A DNA stretch of 64,000 nt from JBHBQE01 sp041776485 (GCA_041776485.1 JBHBQE010000002.1:124001-188000), one strand, 5' to 3'. Positions 32,701-42,122 are shown, counted from the stretch's first letter. Notes: generated by a model not told the origin, from the sequence alone. A program made the numbers and translations.

Positions 32701-35700
32701 ATGAAAAAGAACAGTTCTATTAAAAAGACAGTCGTTAAGACATTAGCAGTTGGTTTATCTGCTTCTATCGCAGCAGGTCAGCCGTTAGCTGCATTTGCAG
32801 CCCCTAATCAAAACGGAAATACCACAGCCTATGAGGATGTTGCTGATGGTGTGGCTGATGAGGCGCAGGCAGCAGCTGATGCTGCTGATGCAGCAGTAAA
32901 TAATGCAGGTAATACAACAGGTAATTTGTCTAATGCGATTGATAATAAGGTTGAGTCCGGAGATGCAGGAAATGGTGAAGTTACAATTACTGTTGAAAGT
33001 ATTGACTCTAATGGTAATACTGTAAATTCTGATGAGACAGTTAATTCTGGTGATTTCGCACAGGATGTTATTACTAAAAATGAAACCGTTAAAGCTGATG
33101 ACAGCATAGACAAGGCAGAGGAGAATGTAAAGGACGCAAAAGCTGATGTAACTGCAGCTGAACATTTTGAGGTTGCAAAAGATAATACTGTGGATGAAGC
33201 AGCAGGTTATGTGCAGGCTGTAGAAAAGATTGTAGATAATGCTGTAAGTGATGTGGAGAAGGCTTCTCAGGAAGCAGAGGCAATATCTCAGTCTGTTAAC
33301 AGTACTGCTTCTTATGATGAAGCAAAGGCAGCTCTTGACAAGCTTAATGCTTTAGCCAATGAGACTGCAGACAAGGTTAAAGCGGCCAGCGATGCTTTTG
33401 ATGAACTTAAAAATAGATATGATGCTGCTATAGCAAAGTTAAATGGTCTTTCTACAGCATTTAACGGCTCTGTTGACAGTGCAGCAGGAAATGCACAGTC
33501 TGCTCAGGATAATCTTGCTACAGCAAAGGCTAATGTTTTGGAATTGGAAAAGGCATTATTAGCTGCAAAGGCAGGTGCTGAAAAAGCAAATGCCGGTGCT
33601 TTGGTAATTATTAAAGCTCAGGAGAATGTTAAGGGCAATACCAATATTGATTGGGAAGCTGAGGATACATTATTTAATGAGATAATGAAAAATTATTATA
33701 TTCCTCAGGTGGTCAATAAGGAAGCACAAGATGTTACAGTTACAAGGATAGAGGGTGTTGACAACAATGATTACAATTACTTTGTTGTAACATATACATT
33801 AAATGGTGCTTCAAAAAAAGAGTATTATAATTATAAAATGGACGGTGATTCCGCGTCTAATATATTAATTTTTGAAAAAAGGGAGATTGAAGCACAGGCT
33901 TCAGATTATTTCAATGAATATGCCAATAAAAATAATATAACAGATAAGGCTGCCAAGAAAGAGCTTGCTAAGGAAAAAATTTTCTATTATGAGGAAAACG
34001 GAGCTGTTAAGTTTATTTTGGGGAAAGAGCTAAATAGTGAAAACAGCGCAGTTGTTAACGGGGTTACTTATATTAAAAAAGGTAATGGAGCACTCAGTAC
34101 ACTTATTTCTGTAAGTGCTGCAAAGACAAAGTCTGAGTTAAAAGTTGGTGATAAAACCTCCAAAACAGAGATTGAAAATGAAAGATCCTATTACGTGGTT
34201 GAGAATGGACAGCTGAAAAAAAAGACAGTGGGTGATGTTACATTTACTGAGTATCAGAGAGTTCAAGACGGCGCCCAGCAATTCAGAAAAGAGGGCTATA
34301 CTGAAGAAGAGAAGAATGCTCTTAAAGCACAGTTGGGAGATAAGGCAAGCTTTATAGAGGTTGTGGATATGGAATCTAATGAGACATATTACCAGCTTAC
34401 AGGGAAGTATGTGCCCAAGTTTAAGATAATTATTGATTGGGGAACGATAAAAGAGTTTGAAAAGCCTGATGGTGCTTTCCAAAACGAATCTCGGGAGGCT
34501 AGAGCAGTATTTATACAGAGACTGATGTATAAGGGCTTTGATATAACAGAGGTTAACCTGTCTACAGGACGACTAAAAGATGGTGTAAATATAGGAAAAG
34601 AAGAATTCTGGGTGTGGGGTGAAGTTAGTTATAAAAAGGATGAGCAAACTGTTTCCAACGATAAGGAATATACAAATCTTGAAGAAGCTCTTAACGCGTT
34701 AAAAAGAGATCTTGCAAGGGAGGATATAAATATCCAAACCGTTGACCATATCGGTACATGGGAGGGTGTGTTGTGGAAGCCTTACAAGGTGATTGAAAAA
34801 GATGTTACCTTAACAGGTAATGAACAGGGGCGTGAAATTAAGGATGAGAATATTGAAGGCTTAAAGGGCTATAAAAAGTATTCCTTCTATTTGGATTTCT
34901 TAAAGGAGCTTAACCAGAAAAAGGAAGAGGGTATTCTTGTTGCTGAGGAGCTTTATGATAAGGCGGCACAGCTTCTTGGTGAGGTTATACAAAATAAGAA
35001 TTTTGCAGATAATAATATTAAGCTTGATGAAAATGAAGATGAGAATTTCATTAATTTCATATCCAATGCCAAAGCTGCTGTTGATAAATATAATGAACTG
35101 ACAGAGAAAGCAAAAGTTGCCAAGGGTGAGGTAGTTACTGCACAGCAGGAAGTGAAGAAGCTTCAGGATACCATTAAAGGTATGGAGAGTAATCAAAATA
35201 AAGTTGTTCTTAACAGGACAATGATAGAGTACCTTGGACTTGGTGAGGGTCTTAGTCCAAACGAGTTGGACGCTTTAGTTGATAAACTAAAGGATCAGCC
35301 TATAGACAAAGTTATCGATATTCTAAATGGCAAACTTGATGAGGCTAAGGATAAGCTTGATAAGGCAAGGGAAAAGCTTTCAGATATCAGTCATAAGAAG
35401 GATGAGGCCGGAAATAAGGTTAATGATCTCGCACCTAATCCTGTAGCTCCGGGGACAACTCCAAGCGGGGCAACCACAAATGCCAACCCTGCCAATGTAC
35501 CTGCAGATAGTTTAACACCTATAGCAACAACTCCCGGTGTAGATTCTGTGGAAGGTGCAGGTAATCCGGGAGGAGTCTTTGCTGGCGGTGTAACTCCTGC
35601 TGTGGTTCCCGCAGGATTTGGCGGAGCAGGGAATGTAAACCTTGTGGCAGCAGCTGATGTTGCAGCACCTTTAGGGAATATTGATTTAGATGACGAGAGT

Positions 35701-35907
35701 CAGGGTCTGTTAGATGACGGTGATAAGAATATTGTTAAGGGTAAGGATGTTAAGGCACCCCTTGCAGAGAACCTTGTTGAAATGGAAGAAAACCGTTCCT
35801 GGTGGTGGTTACTTCTATTAGCAATTGCGACTTTCCTGGGTTACAAAACCTATAAGCACTACAAAAATGAAAAGGAAGCTAATGGAAAAGCAACCAATAA
35901 GAAGTAA
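32701..35907 (+). CDS. Large coiled-coil surface protein, membrane-anchored
   Basis: This is an exported protein of 1068 aa with no recognised enzymatic domain. A signal peptide ends near A-A-F-A-A; an Ala/Asp/Lys-rich region predicted to be helical or coiled coil (about 40-310) is followed by a mixed domain (about 320-760), a second coiled coil (about 770-930), a Pro/Thr/Ala/Asn-rich spacer, and a C-terminal anchor S-W-W-W-L-L-L-L-A-I-A-T-F-L-G-Y with a Lys-rich tail. No LPxTG motif is seen, so it should stay in the membrane and extend through the wall. ATG 32701 is chosen for GGGAGG 7 bases upstream. It may be regulated by the preceding LytTR regulator. Confidence 0.82.
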   Translation: MKKNSSIKKTVVKTLAVGLSASIAAGQPLAAFAAPNQNGNTTAYEDVADGVADEAQAAADAADAAVNNAGNTTGNLSNAIDNKVESGDAGNGEVTITVESIDSNGNTVNSDETVNSGDFAQDVITKNETVKADDSIDKAEENVKDAKADVTAAEHFEVAKDNTVDEAAGYVQAVEKIVDNAVSDVEKASQEAEAISQSVNSTASYDEAKAALDKLNALANETADKVKAASDAFDELKNRYDAAIAKLNGLSTAFNGSVDSAAGNAQSAQDNLATAKANVLELEKALLAAKAGAEKANAGALVIIKAQENVKGNTNIDWEAEDTLFNEIMKNYYIPQVVNKEAQDVTVTRIEGVDNNDYNYFVVTYTLNGASKKEYYNYKMDGDSASNILIFEKREIEAQASDYFNEYANKNNITDKAAKKELAKEKIFYYEENGAVKFILGKELNSENSAVVNGVTYIKKGNGALSTLISVSAAKTKSELKVGDKTSKTEIENERSYYVVENGQLKKKTVGDVTFTEYQRVQDGAQQFRKEGYTEEEKNALKAQLGDKASFIEVVDMESNETYYQLTGKYVPKFKIIIDWGTIKEFEKPDGAFQNESREARAVFIQRLMYKGFDITEVNLSTGRLKDGVNIGKEEFWVWGEVSYKKDEQTVSNDKEYTNLEEALNALKRDLAREDINIQTVDHIGTWEGVLWKPYKVIEKDVTLTGNEQGREIKDENIEGLKGYKKYSFYLDFLKELNQKKEEGILVAEELYDKAAQLLGEVIQNKNFADNNIKLDENEDENFINFISNAKAAVDKYNELTEKAKVAKGEVVTAQQEVKKLQDTIKGMESNQNKVVLNRTMIEYLGLGEGLSPNELDALVDKLKDQPIDKVIDILNGKLDEAKDKLDKAREKLSDISHKKDEAGNKVNDLAPNPVAPGTTPSGATTNANPANVPADSLTPIATTPGVDSVEGAGNPGGVFAGGVTPAVVPAGFGGAGNVNLVAAADVAAPLGNIDLDDESQGLLDDGDKNIVKGKDVKAPLAENLVEMEENRSWWWLLLLAIATFLGYKTYKHYKNEKEANGKATNKK

Positions 35908-35995
35908 CATTAGAGATTAATATTAATAGCTCATAAAATAAAACCTCATATCAGGAAAATTTAGTGTTCCACAAAATGTAGACGACTGATATGTA

Positions 35996-36034
35996 CCCCT
36001 TTTGCTGGACAAAGTCTAGTTGAAAGGGGTTTTT
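35996..36034 (+). terminator. Terminator after the surface protein
   Basis: CCCCTTT (35996-36002) pairs with AAAGGGG (36023-36029); CTGGAC/GTCTAG extends it inside. TTTTTG follows. Confidence 0.85.
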
Positions 36035-36115
36035 GTATAGGGAAAATATTTATTAAACTTAAAAATGGTACATTGCCAAATTTTTATAGATATAGTGTAT
36101 AAAAAGAGTAACAAA

Positions 36116-36168
36116 AACCCCTTTCAATCATTCAGCTATCAAGGCTTTATTGATTATAAGGGGTTTTC
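36116..36168. terminator. Bidirectional terminator between surface protein and tRNA-Gly
   Basis: AACCCCTT (36116-36123) pairs with AAGGGGTT (36158-36165), with AATCA/TGATT extending the stem. A T-run lies on the plus side and an A-run on the other, so it can stop the minus-strand tRNA-Gly transcript too. Confidence 0.8.
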
Positions 36169-36176
36169 TTAAATTA

Positions 36177-36249
36177 AGCGATAGACGGGGCTCGAACCCG
36201 CGGTCTCGACCTTGGCAAGGTCGCGCGTTACCAACTACGCCACTATCGC
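36177..36249 (-). tRNA. tRNA-Gly (anticodon GCC)
   Basis: A 73-base tRNA on the minus strand. Acceptor GCGATAG pairs with CTATCGC, discriminator is T, CCA is not encoded. The anticodon stem CGACC/GGTCG closes loop T-T-G-C-C-A-A, giving GCC. T-loop G-T-T-C-G-A-G is present. It has its own promoter at 36264-36292. Confidence 0.97.
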
Positions 36250-36263
36250 AAATGAACTAGAAT

Positions 36264-36292
36264 ATTTTATCAAAACAATAGTAACTTGTCAA
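36264..36292 (-). promoter_or_regulatory. Promoter of tRNA-Gly
   Basis: On the minus strand, TTGACA (36287-36292) and TAAAAT (36264-36269) with a 17-base spacer, ending 14 bases before the tRNA. Confidence 0.88.
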
Positions 36293-36297
36293 GAGTT

Positions 36298-36543
36298 CTA
36301 CTCTTTAGATAAATTATCCAAATAGTCCGAAATAGCAGTTAAATTCACCGGGATTTTAGCAGAAGTCTCACTATCTGGATTTTGGGTTTTGGTATATAAT
36401 GAAAACCCTATCCAAAATACAATGGCAATACAAGCTAATCCGGTGGAAATACTAATGGCAGCATTAGTAATCTTTTTTCTGCGATTAATCTTTTTTCTAT
36501 TGGATTTAATTGACTTATGTAAATCTACCTTTTGTTGGCTCAT
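36298..36543 (-). CDS. Small single-span membrane protein, unknown function
   Basis: An 81-aa protein: a Lys/Arg-rich cytoplasmic N-terminus (residues 1-33), one hydrophobic helix (about 36-58) and a short outer tail with I-S-D-Y-L-D-N-L near the end. The start at 36543 is preferred because GAAAGAGGTT lies just upstream on the minus strand; the upstream in-frame ATG lacks this. It resembles small membrane proteins seen in Lachnospiraceae, but no function is known to me. It stops 6 bases before the tRNA-Gly -35 box and is divergent from the riboswitch gene. Confidence 0.7.
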   Translation of the reverse strand: MSQQKVDLHKSIKSNRKKINRRKKITNAAISISTGLACIAIVFWIGFSLYTKTQNPDSETSAKIPVNLTAISDYLDNLSKE

Positions 36544-36681
36544 ATGATAACCTCTTTCAAAATACAGTATGTTAATGGTATCAAAGCTTTTAAGGTTAGT
36601 CAAGACTAAGTAAACCGGGACAAAAAAATATTTATTCCTCATTTTTATTACAAAATGTTTAAAATCCGCCTGATTTTAGCC

Positions 36682-36710
36682 TTGACTTTTAGCTGACAAT
36701 TATTTAACAT
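36682..36710 (+). promoter_or_regulatory. Promoter of the cobalamin riboswitch transcript
   Basis: TTGACT (36682-36687), 17-base spacer, TAACAT (36705-36710). The predicted start near 36717 lies just ahead of the aptamer. A second TTGACA at 36715-36720 has no matching -10. Confidence 0.7.
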
Positions 36711-36730
36711 AAATTTGACAAGTAAATAGT

Positions 36731-36917
36731 GTCTTATGTTTGTTCTTCGATATACTTTGTAAAGTCGGAGAACACTAAGAGGGAAGTAGGTTAGAATCCT
36801 ACACGGTCCCGCCACTGTATCAGATTGTCTATCTCAGGGCAGCGAAGCCATCCACTGAATTTTATTCGGGAAGGAGAGAATAGACGGTAATCTCAAGTCA
36901 GGAGACCTGCATAAGAC
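36731..36917 (+). ncRNA. Cobalamin (B12) riboswitch aptamer
   Basis: The closing stem P1 is GTCTTATG (36731-36738) with CATAAGAC (36910-36917). P2 is GTTCTTCGA/TCGGAGAAC. The core GGGAAG-TAGG...CCTACACGGTCCCGCCACTGTA and the 3' box A-G-T-C-A-G-G-A-G-A-C-C-T-G-C are diagnostic of the family. It precedes only one gene, the Ig-like surface protein at 37134. Confidence 0.96.
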
Positions 36918-36970
36918 TTTTCTTAGCCGACGGTGTATCGGTGCATGAGGAAGCATGTATCAGCAAGTTG

Positions 36971-37000
36971 GGCTATGGAGCGATTCCTAGTCTTTTTTTT
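36971..37000 (+). terminator. Expression-platform terminator of the B12 riboswitch
   Basis: GGCTA-T-GGA (36971-36979) pairs with TCC-TAGTC (36985-36992), one bulged T and one G-T pair, followed by eight T. TAGCC at 36924-36928 is complementary to GGCTA at 36971-36975 and could form the competing antiterminator. This fits premature termination when cobalamin is bound. Confidence 0.75.
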
Positions 37001-37133
37001 CGTTTAATGATGCCTGTTACTTGGTTAATACGGTCTGTTATCATGTGTTATCCTGAGACTGATTCTCCGGGCTTGTAATTGCCTGTCATATGTATTATTT
37101 ATGTTTATCCTATTATGAATAGAAGGAGGTGTT

Positions 37134-40100
37134 ATGTTAATGGGTAGCAGAATGCAGAGAAGAAGTATTATTTCTCTGGCTCTTGTGCTTGCATTGCTGT
37201 TAGGTCTGATTCTGCCGGTCGTGTTTAACGACATGGTATATGCGGATGAACCGGCAAATGCGGTAGAAGGGTTTTATTTGTTAGAGGGGGGAAATGAAAC
37301 CAGAATATCAGGAAATCTTGAGCTGGGTGCCGATTCTTACGGCAAAGAGTTTACCGTCAAGGTAAAATACAATGAAGGAGTCGACTTTTCTCACTATATG
37401 CTGGAGGTGCAAAATCCTGCGGATCTTAATAATCAGGTTCTCCAAAAGATAAGTGAGAATAAAGAAGAACAGACGATAACCTTCAAGGCATTGCAGAAGG
37501 GAGAATCTGCAATTTTGGTAAGGGCCGGTATACAGGATGTATTGGCAGAACAGAAGGTTGTTGTAAGCGGTGAGGCTCAAACCGTCACAAATATTGAACT
37601 GCAAAGATTTAAGCATGGAGACGGAGTAGGAATAACGGATAAGTGGGTATCCTTTGTTTATCCTCATGTTTTTAAATGGGATCAGTGGGAGAAGATAAGT
37701 GACGGATCAATATATAAGCTTAGAGCCGTGGTTACAGGGTCAAATGATCCTGTTCAGTGGATAGTAAATCAGGATACGGAGGCAATCCAAAGGGTATTGT
37801 ACCCTGATGAAAAGGAATTTTGGTTTAGTGTTAAGGGTAAAGGAAACGTAAGGATAACTGCAAAATGCGGTGATAAAGAGGATTGGGTTGAATTTGATAC
37901 GGAGTATGGAAAGGATTTAGACGAGTTGAAGGCCTCATGGAAGGAGGGAAAAGACGGTTACGATAGCGGAGATTATCCTGATATAGAGGTTGCTTCTTCA
38001 GGATTAAATCTTAAGGTCGGTGATGAGATTTGTCTGATGCTTCATGGCAAGGATCAATCAGGGCTAAGGCTGGGTGAACATCCCTTGAGAAAATATGTTT
38101 GGGATATAAAGTATGAGGGTGCAAACGATCTTTTTAAAGTGGAAAAGGGGAAGGACGGATATTATAAGAGGCCAAGGGATTATCTGTTTAATATAACAGC
38201 ATTAAAACCAGGAAAAACCATAGCCAAATTTACCGGATCGTATTCAGGGTCAAATTACAGCATAAGCATACTTATTGAGATAAAAGCTGAGAGCGGCGGA
38301 AGTCAAAGTCCCGCAGATAAAATAAAATTTGCCGGATTTAACACCACAGGTAAAGCGGATCAGTTTAATGAAATAAAAGATAATGCGAAGGGAGACTTGT
38401 ACCTGGGACAGTTCGCCTACATTAAAGCCGAGCTTAAGGATGGAGAGCAGGGGGAGCTTTCCGTAAGACCGGAGCAGGAGTCACAGCAGAATATAACCGT
38501 ATCGCCGGAGGGCGATAATATATTCAAGATAGGCTTTAATAAAACAGGAAAGTTCAATATCAATATATGCCTGGGAGAAGAGACGGTAAGGAGTGTTGAG
38601 CTTAATGTAAAGGAGAATATTTCTCCAAGCATATGGAGGCATAATGTTGATACTTCGAAAAATCCCTGGCTTTTGATAAGAAGTGGTAGGAAATCATATC
38701 AAAACGGAAGTACTATAGAGGAAGAACTGAACGTAAATGCCGCCTTTAAGCCTGATGTAAAGGAAATAAGCTCTCAGCTTAAATATAATATTGAGGTTAC
38801 CGATCCTGCCGGAGCTTTGCAGATAGTACGCAAGACTGACGAGGAGCTTCATTACACAACTTTAAAGGATGGAGAGGTAAAGATAGACGTAAGCTGCATT
38901 TCAGGCAAGTCATCCTTTATACTTAAGGTTGGAAATGGCAAGGAGAATATTATTGAAAAAATCGGGTATCACAAAAGGGGAAAGAATTATAATAATTTTT
39001 CACAATCATTAGACGGTGAAGTCGATTTAGTCACCGGACAGCTTTTGTTTTTAAAACCCATAGTAAAGGAAGGATCTGCAAAGAAGGCTATTATCAAGGC
39101 AAAGTCGGGCTATGAAGATAAGCTGGCTGTAGCGGACAAGGGGAATGGTGTATTTTCAGTGAAGGCAAAGGATACCGGCAGATTGATACTGGAGGCTACA
39201 GTAGATGGTTTAACTGAGAGGGAAATAGTTATTAATGCGAAAAAACAGGAGCCCATCGTTAAGAGACATAATATTTCCTGGATACAGCATGGTCCTCAAT
39301 GGTTTTGGTCGGTAATAATGAATCCGAATGTCAGATACGATAAGGATAACAATATCATTGTGGAAAGAATAGGAAACAGAGTTTGCTTAAGACCAGATGT
39401 AGAAGGTCTTAAAGAATTCTTACCCTTCACCTTTGAGGTTACAGATCCTGACGGTGTTATAGACACTACACCTGTCACAAGTACATGTGCTGAAAAATAT
39501 GAGTTGGAATTTACGGTTGTAGGAACCGGAGATGCAAAAATAAAGGTAAAATGTGAAGGAGGAGAGCAGGAATATATTATAAGAGTTGTGAAAGTTCCTG
39601 CCGAGGGTGTTGTTATAACCAATGCACCTAATGTTCTGGAGCCTGACGCTCCCGTTACCCTTAAAGCGGTGGTTACGCCTAGAAATGCTACAGATAGAGT
39701 TAATTGGAGCGTTGACGACAGTGAAGTGGCAGATATAGATCAGTCAGGAACCCTTACTCCAAAGAAGGAGGGTGTGGTAAAGGTAACGGCAGAGGCAAAT
39801 GGCATAAAAGATGAGGCTGTTATAACAATAAGAAAAATTAAAGATACGGATTTCTATTTCCAGGATGCCAAAACAAAGGAGAAGAAATATGTTGAAAACG
39901 GTGAAATTGAGCTTATGGTAACTGATTTCGGGCATTTCTTCATGGAAGGTGAGCAGAATAACAGCGTTCAAGTGAAGGATTGGCATTCCGAGGAATATGT
40001 GCACCACCCGCAGAGTGACGAATATTCATTCTGGTTTTGGATAGACCAGGATAATCGCTTTCATCCTAGAAAGGTAGGAGAGCAGAAAGCTACTCTGACA

Positions 40101-41846
40101 TATTTAAGAGACGGAAACGTTTTTGAAAAGGAATTTACATTAAAGGTAATTTCAGGAGATGTTGAGGAAATAAGAGCCTATGCAATGAGAGATGGGCAAA
40201 GATTTGACTTGGGGGGAGATAATCCCCTGCCTGTGGAGGGATCTGAGCGTGTAAAGGTTTTCGTAGAGGGAAAGCGAAAAGGAAAAACTGATTTTGAACT
40301 TATTCCTGATACTTCGTATGAACTGGTGTACAAAAATAAGCAGCATATTATCGGAAGCAGTTTCGCTCTTTGGTCGCCCGAAACTCATGTTGTGGATATC
40401 AGAATGCTGGATGACAGTTGCAAGCTAAGCTTTAAGGCTACATCCTCATATGTACCTCAAACAGGATTTGAAGGAGATGTTCCTGCCAGATGGCCGATAC
40501 ACGATTGGAACAATCTGGGTTATAAGTTTGTAGGAATGAGGTATCACCCTATGGAGGAGGTTGAGGAATGGGGAAGCTCAGGATATACTCTTAGAACGCT
40601 GCCTCACAATGCCAGTTATCATGTAATTAATTGGGAATCACTTAATCCGGAGATTGCAGAATATGATCCGCTGCATGCAAACGGATTTGTTCCTAAAAAG
40701 CCGGGAAAAGCAAAATTCGTTGCAAGCCTACCGGAGGACAGCAGTGTGAGAAGGGAATTTGAGGTGGAATTCTATTATTTAAATCCTCTGACTAAGGCAT
40801 CGTCAGTGGATAAAGTAATTGAAATAACTCAGGGAGAGCAAAAGGCGCTCAAATTGAGTATTAAACCTAAATTTGCAAGTGAACAGAGATTCAATTGGAG
40901 CTGCAGCGGGAAAGGAGCAGTAGAAATATTTGATACGGTTCATGTAGATCCAAATGATGTGAATGTGGAAAAATGGACCGTACACAATATAAAAGGCATA
41001 AGACCGGGAAGGACTGAGGTTATTGGAATTCCCTATGATGAAACGGGAGATATAGAGAAAAAGACCGTAAGATTTACCGTCATGGTAAAAACTGCAGAGG
41101 GTTACGTGCCTGAGGATGATCCTATTGAGCCGGGAAATGGAATTCAGGATGAAAAGACACTTCCTGACGGGAATAGCAGCAAGATTACTGAAGGAGTGAG
41201 CCCTGCTTCAGGAAGCGGAGATACAACAAATCCCAACACTAATCCTGCTGTCACAAGATCAAATCCTGTACAAAATACAAGATTAAATCCTGTACAAAAT
41301 ATCAGAAGAAATGTTCAGAATGATACAAGATCTCTTCCGGCAGGTGGGAGCAGCACAACGAGTGTAAACGGAAATTCAGTACCTAGAGCTAATAATGAGG
41401 CTGAAGCACAGGACAAGACAGAGAACAGCCCGTCTTATGTATCGACCCCCAATAAGCTGTATAAGGATCTTGGAGAATATACATATGGAGGCAGCCCATC
41501 AGAGGAGGCAACTTTCAGAATAAAAGGTATACATCTTAGTGATCTTGTAACTGTATTTATGGATGGAAAGGAGCTTGATCCCAAATATTATGAAGCGAGA
41601 GAGGGCAGTCTGATAGTGACCTTGAAAAAATCCTATGTTGATGAGCTTTCATCAGGAGAGCATGACCTTAGGATAGAAACTAAGGAGGGTGATGTTAAGG
41701 TACTTTTAAATGTTGCTAAGGAGAAGTCTCTGGTGCCTGCACAACCAAGAGGTAAGGCTATGGGAGTCTTAGCAGCGCTTGTTATAGGCTTATGTATTAT
41801 TGCTCTTTTATACAAAAAGGGAATTATTTTTAAAGGAACAAAATAA
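37134..41846 (+). CDS. Giant Ig-like surface protein under B12 riboswitch control
   Basis: This is an exported 1570-aa protein. A signal peptide (residues 1-35, cleavage near V-Y-A-D-E) leads into many beta-sandwich segments. Two unit types alternate, at about 395-497 and 606-705 (type A) and about 497-602 and 706-822 (type B, with R-H-N and E-V-T-D-P motifs), followed by a Big_2-type domain at about 823-905 (P-x-N-A-T-D-R-V-N-W-S-V). The tail has a Thr/Asn/Pro-rich spacer, a beta domain (about 1440-1530), one membrane helix and a Lys-rich end without LPxTG. AGGAGG precedes ATG 37134; ATG 37140 is also possible. The riboswitch suggests a cobalamin-related surface role, which is inference. Confidence 0.85.
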   Translation: MLMGSRMQRRSIISLALVLALLLGLILPVVFNDMVYADEPANAVEGFYLLEGGNETRISGNLELGADSYGKEFTVKVKYNEGVDFSHYMLEVQNPADLNNQVLQKISENKEEQTITFKALQKGESAILVRAGIQDVLAEQKVVVSGEAQTVTNIELQRFKHGDGVGITDKWVSFVYPHVFKWDQWEKISDGSIYKLRAVVTGSNDPVQWIVNQDTEAIQRVLYPDEKEFWFSVKGKGNVRITAKCGDKEDWVEFDTEYGKDLDELKASWKEGKDGYDSGDYPDIEVASSGLNLKVGDEICLMLHGKDQSGLRLGEHPLRKYVWDIKYEGANDLFKVEKGKDGYYKRPRDYLFNITALKPGKTIAKFTGSYSGSNYSISILIEIKAESGGSQSPADKIKFAGFNTTGKADQFNEIKDNAKGDLYLGQFAYIKAELKDGEQGELSVRPEQESQQNITVSPEGDNIFKIGFNKTGKFNINICLGEETVRSVELNVKENISPSIWRHNVDTSKNPWLLIRSGRKSYQNGSTIEEELNVNAAFKPDVKEISSQLKYNIEVTDPAGALQIVRKTDEELHYTTLKDGEVKIDVSCISGKSSFILKVGNGKENIIEKIGYHKRGKNYNNFSQSLDGEVDLVTGQLLFLKPIVKEGSAKKAIIKAKSGYEDKLAVADKGNGVFSVKAKDTGRLILEATVDGLTEREIVINAKKQEPIVKRHNISWIQHGPQWFWSVIMNPNVRYDKDNNIIVERIGNRVCLRPDVEGLKEFLPFTFEVTDPDGVIDTTPVTSTCAEKYELEFTVVGTGDAKIKVKCEGGEQEYIIRVVKVPAEGVVITNAPNVLEPDAPVTLKAVVTPRNATDRVNWSVDDSEVADIDQSGTLTPKKEGVVKVTAEANGIKDEAVITIRKIKDTDFYFQDAKTKEKKYVENGEIELMVTDFGHFFMEGEQNNSVQVKDWHSEEYVHHPQSDEYSFWFWIDQDNRFHPRKVGEQKATLTYLRDGNVFEKEFTLKVISGDVEEIRAYAMRDGQRFDLGGDNPLPVEGSERVKVFVEGKRKGKTDFELIPDTSYELVYKNKQHIIGSSFALWSPETHVVDIRMLDDSCKLSFKATSSYVPQTGFEGDVPARWPIHDWNNLGYKFVGMRYHPMEEVEEWGSSGYTLRTLPHNASYHVINWESLNPEIAEYDPLHANGFVPKKPGKAKFVASLPEDSSVRREFEVEFYYLNPLTKASSVDKVIEITQGEQKALKLSIKPKFASEQRFNWSCSGKGAVEIFDTVHVDPNDVNVEKWTVHNIKGIRPGRTEVIGIPYDETGDIEKKTVRFTVMVKTAEGYVPEDDPIEPGNGIQDEKTLPDGNSSKITEGVSPASGSGDTTNPNTNPAVTRSNPVQNTRLNPVQNIRRNVQNDTRSLPAGGSSTTSVNGNSVPRANNEAEAQDKTENSPSYVSTPNKLYKDLGEYTYGGSPSEEATFRIKGIHLSDLVTVFMDGKELDPKYYEAREGSLIVTLKKSYVDELSSGEHDLRIETKEGDVKVLLNVAKEKSLVPAQPRGKAMGVLAALVIGLCIIALLYKKGIIFKGTK

Positions 41847-41850
41847 TAGT

Positions 41851-41917
41851 TGGCACCATTGTTTTTGGTGCCATGCATGGCGCTCTATAGGAACAGCTGT
41901 TTTTGACAGCCATGCAT
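41851..41917 (+). repeat. Two tandem hairpins each ending in CCATGCAT
   Basis: Two units of TGTTTTTG plus a short stem arm plus CCATGCAT lie at 41860-41878 and 41898-41917. In the first, TGGCACCA pairs with TGGTGCCA (41851-41858 with 41866-41873); in the second CTGT pairs with ACAG. Neither has a following T-run. Confidence 0.55.
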
Positions 41918-41963
41918 ATTGATTAAATTAACTGTTGGAAGTGTTCTGCCTGATGCAAATAAG

Positions 41964-42007
41964 AAACGGAGAATGAGGGTTAAAACTGTCATCTCCGTTT
42001 TTTGTTT
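41964..42007 (+). terminator. Terminator after the Ig-like protein gene
   Basis: AAACGGAG (41964-41971) pairs with CTCCGTTT (41993-42000), extended by ATGA/TCAT past one bulged A, followed by a T-run. Confidence 0.85.
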
Positions 42008-42122
42008 TGCCATGTTTATTCAGTGAAATCAGGAAATGGCAGGGAATATTTTCTTGCAAAAAAAGGGGATTTATGATAATATCATTTGATTATAGCGAAT
42101 GTAGTTTTATTTAGGAGGAATT

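Noticed and set aside
36715..36738. TTGACA at 36715 as the riboswitch promoter
   Set aside because: No -10 box at 16-18 bases; it would also start inside the aptamer. The TTGACT/TAACAT pair upstream fits better.
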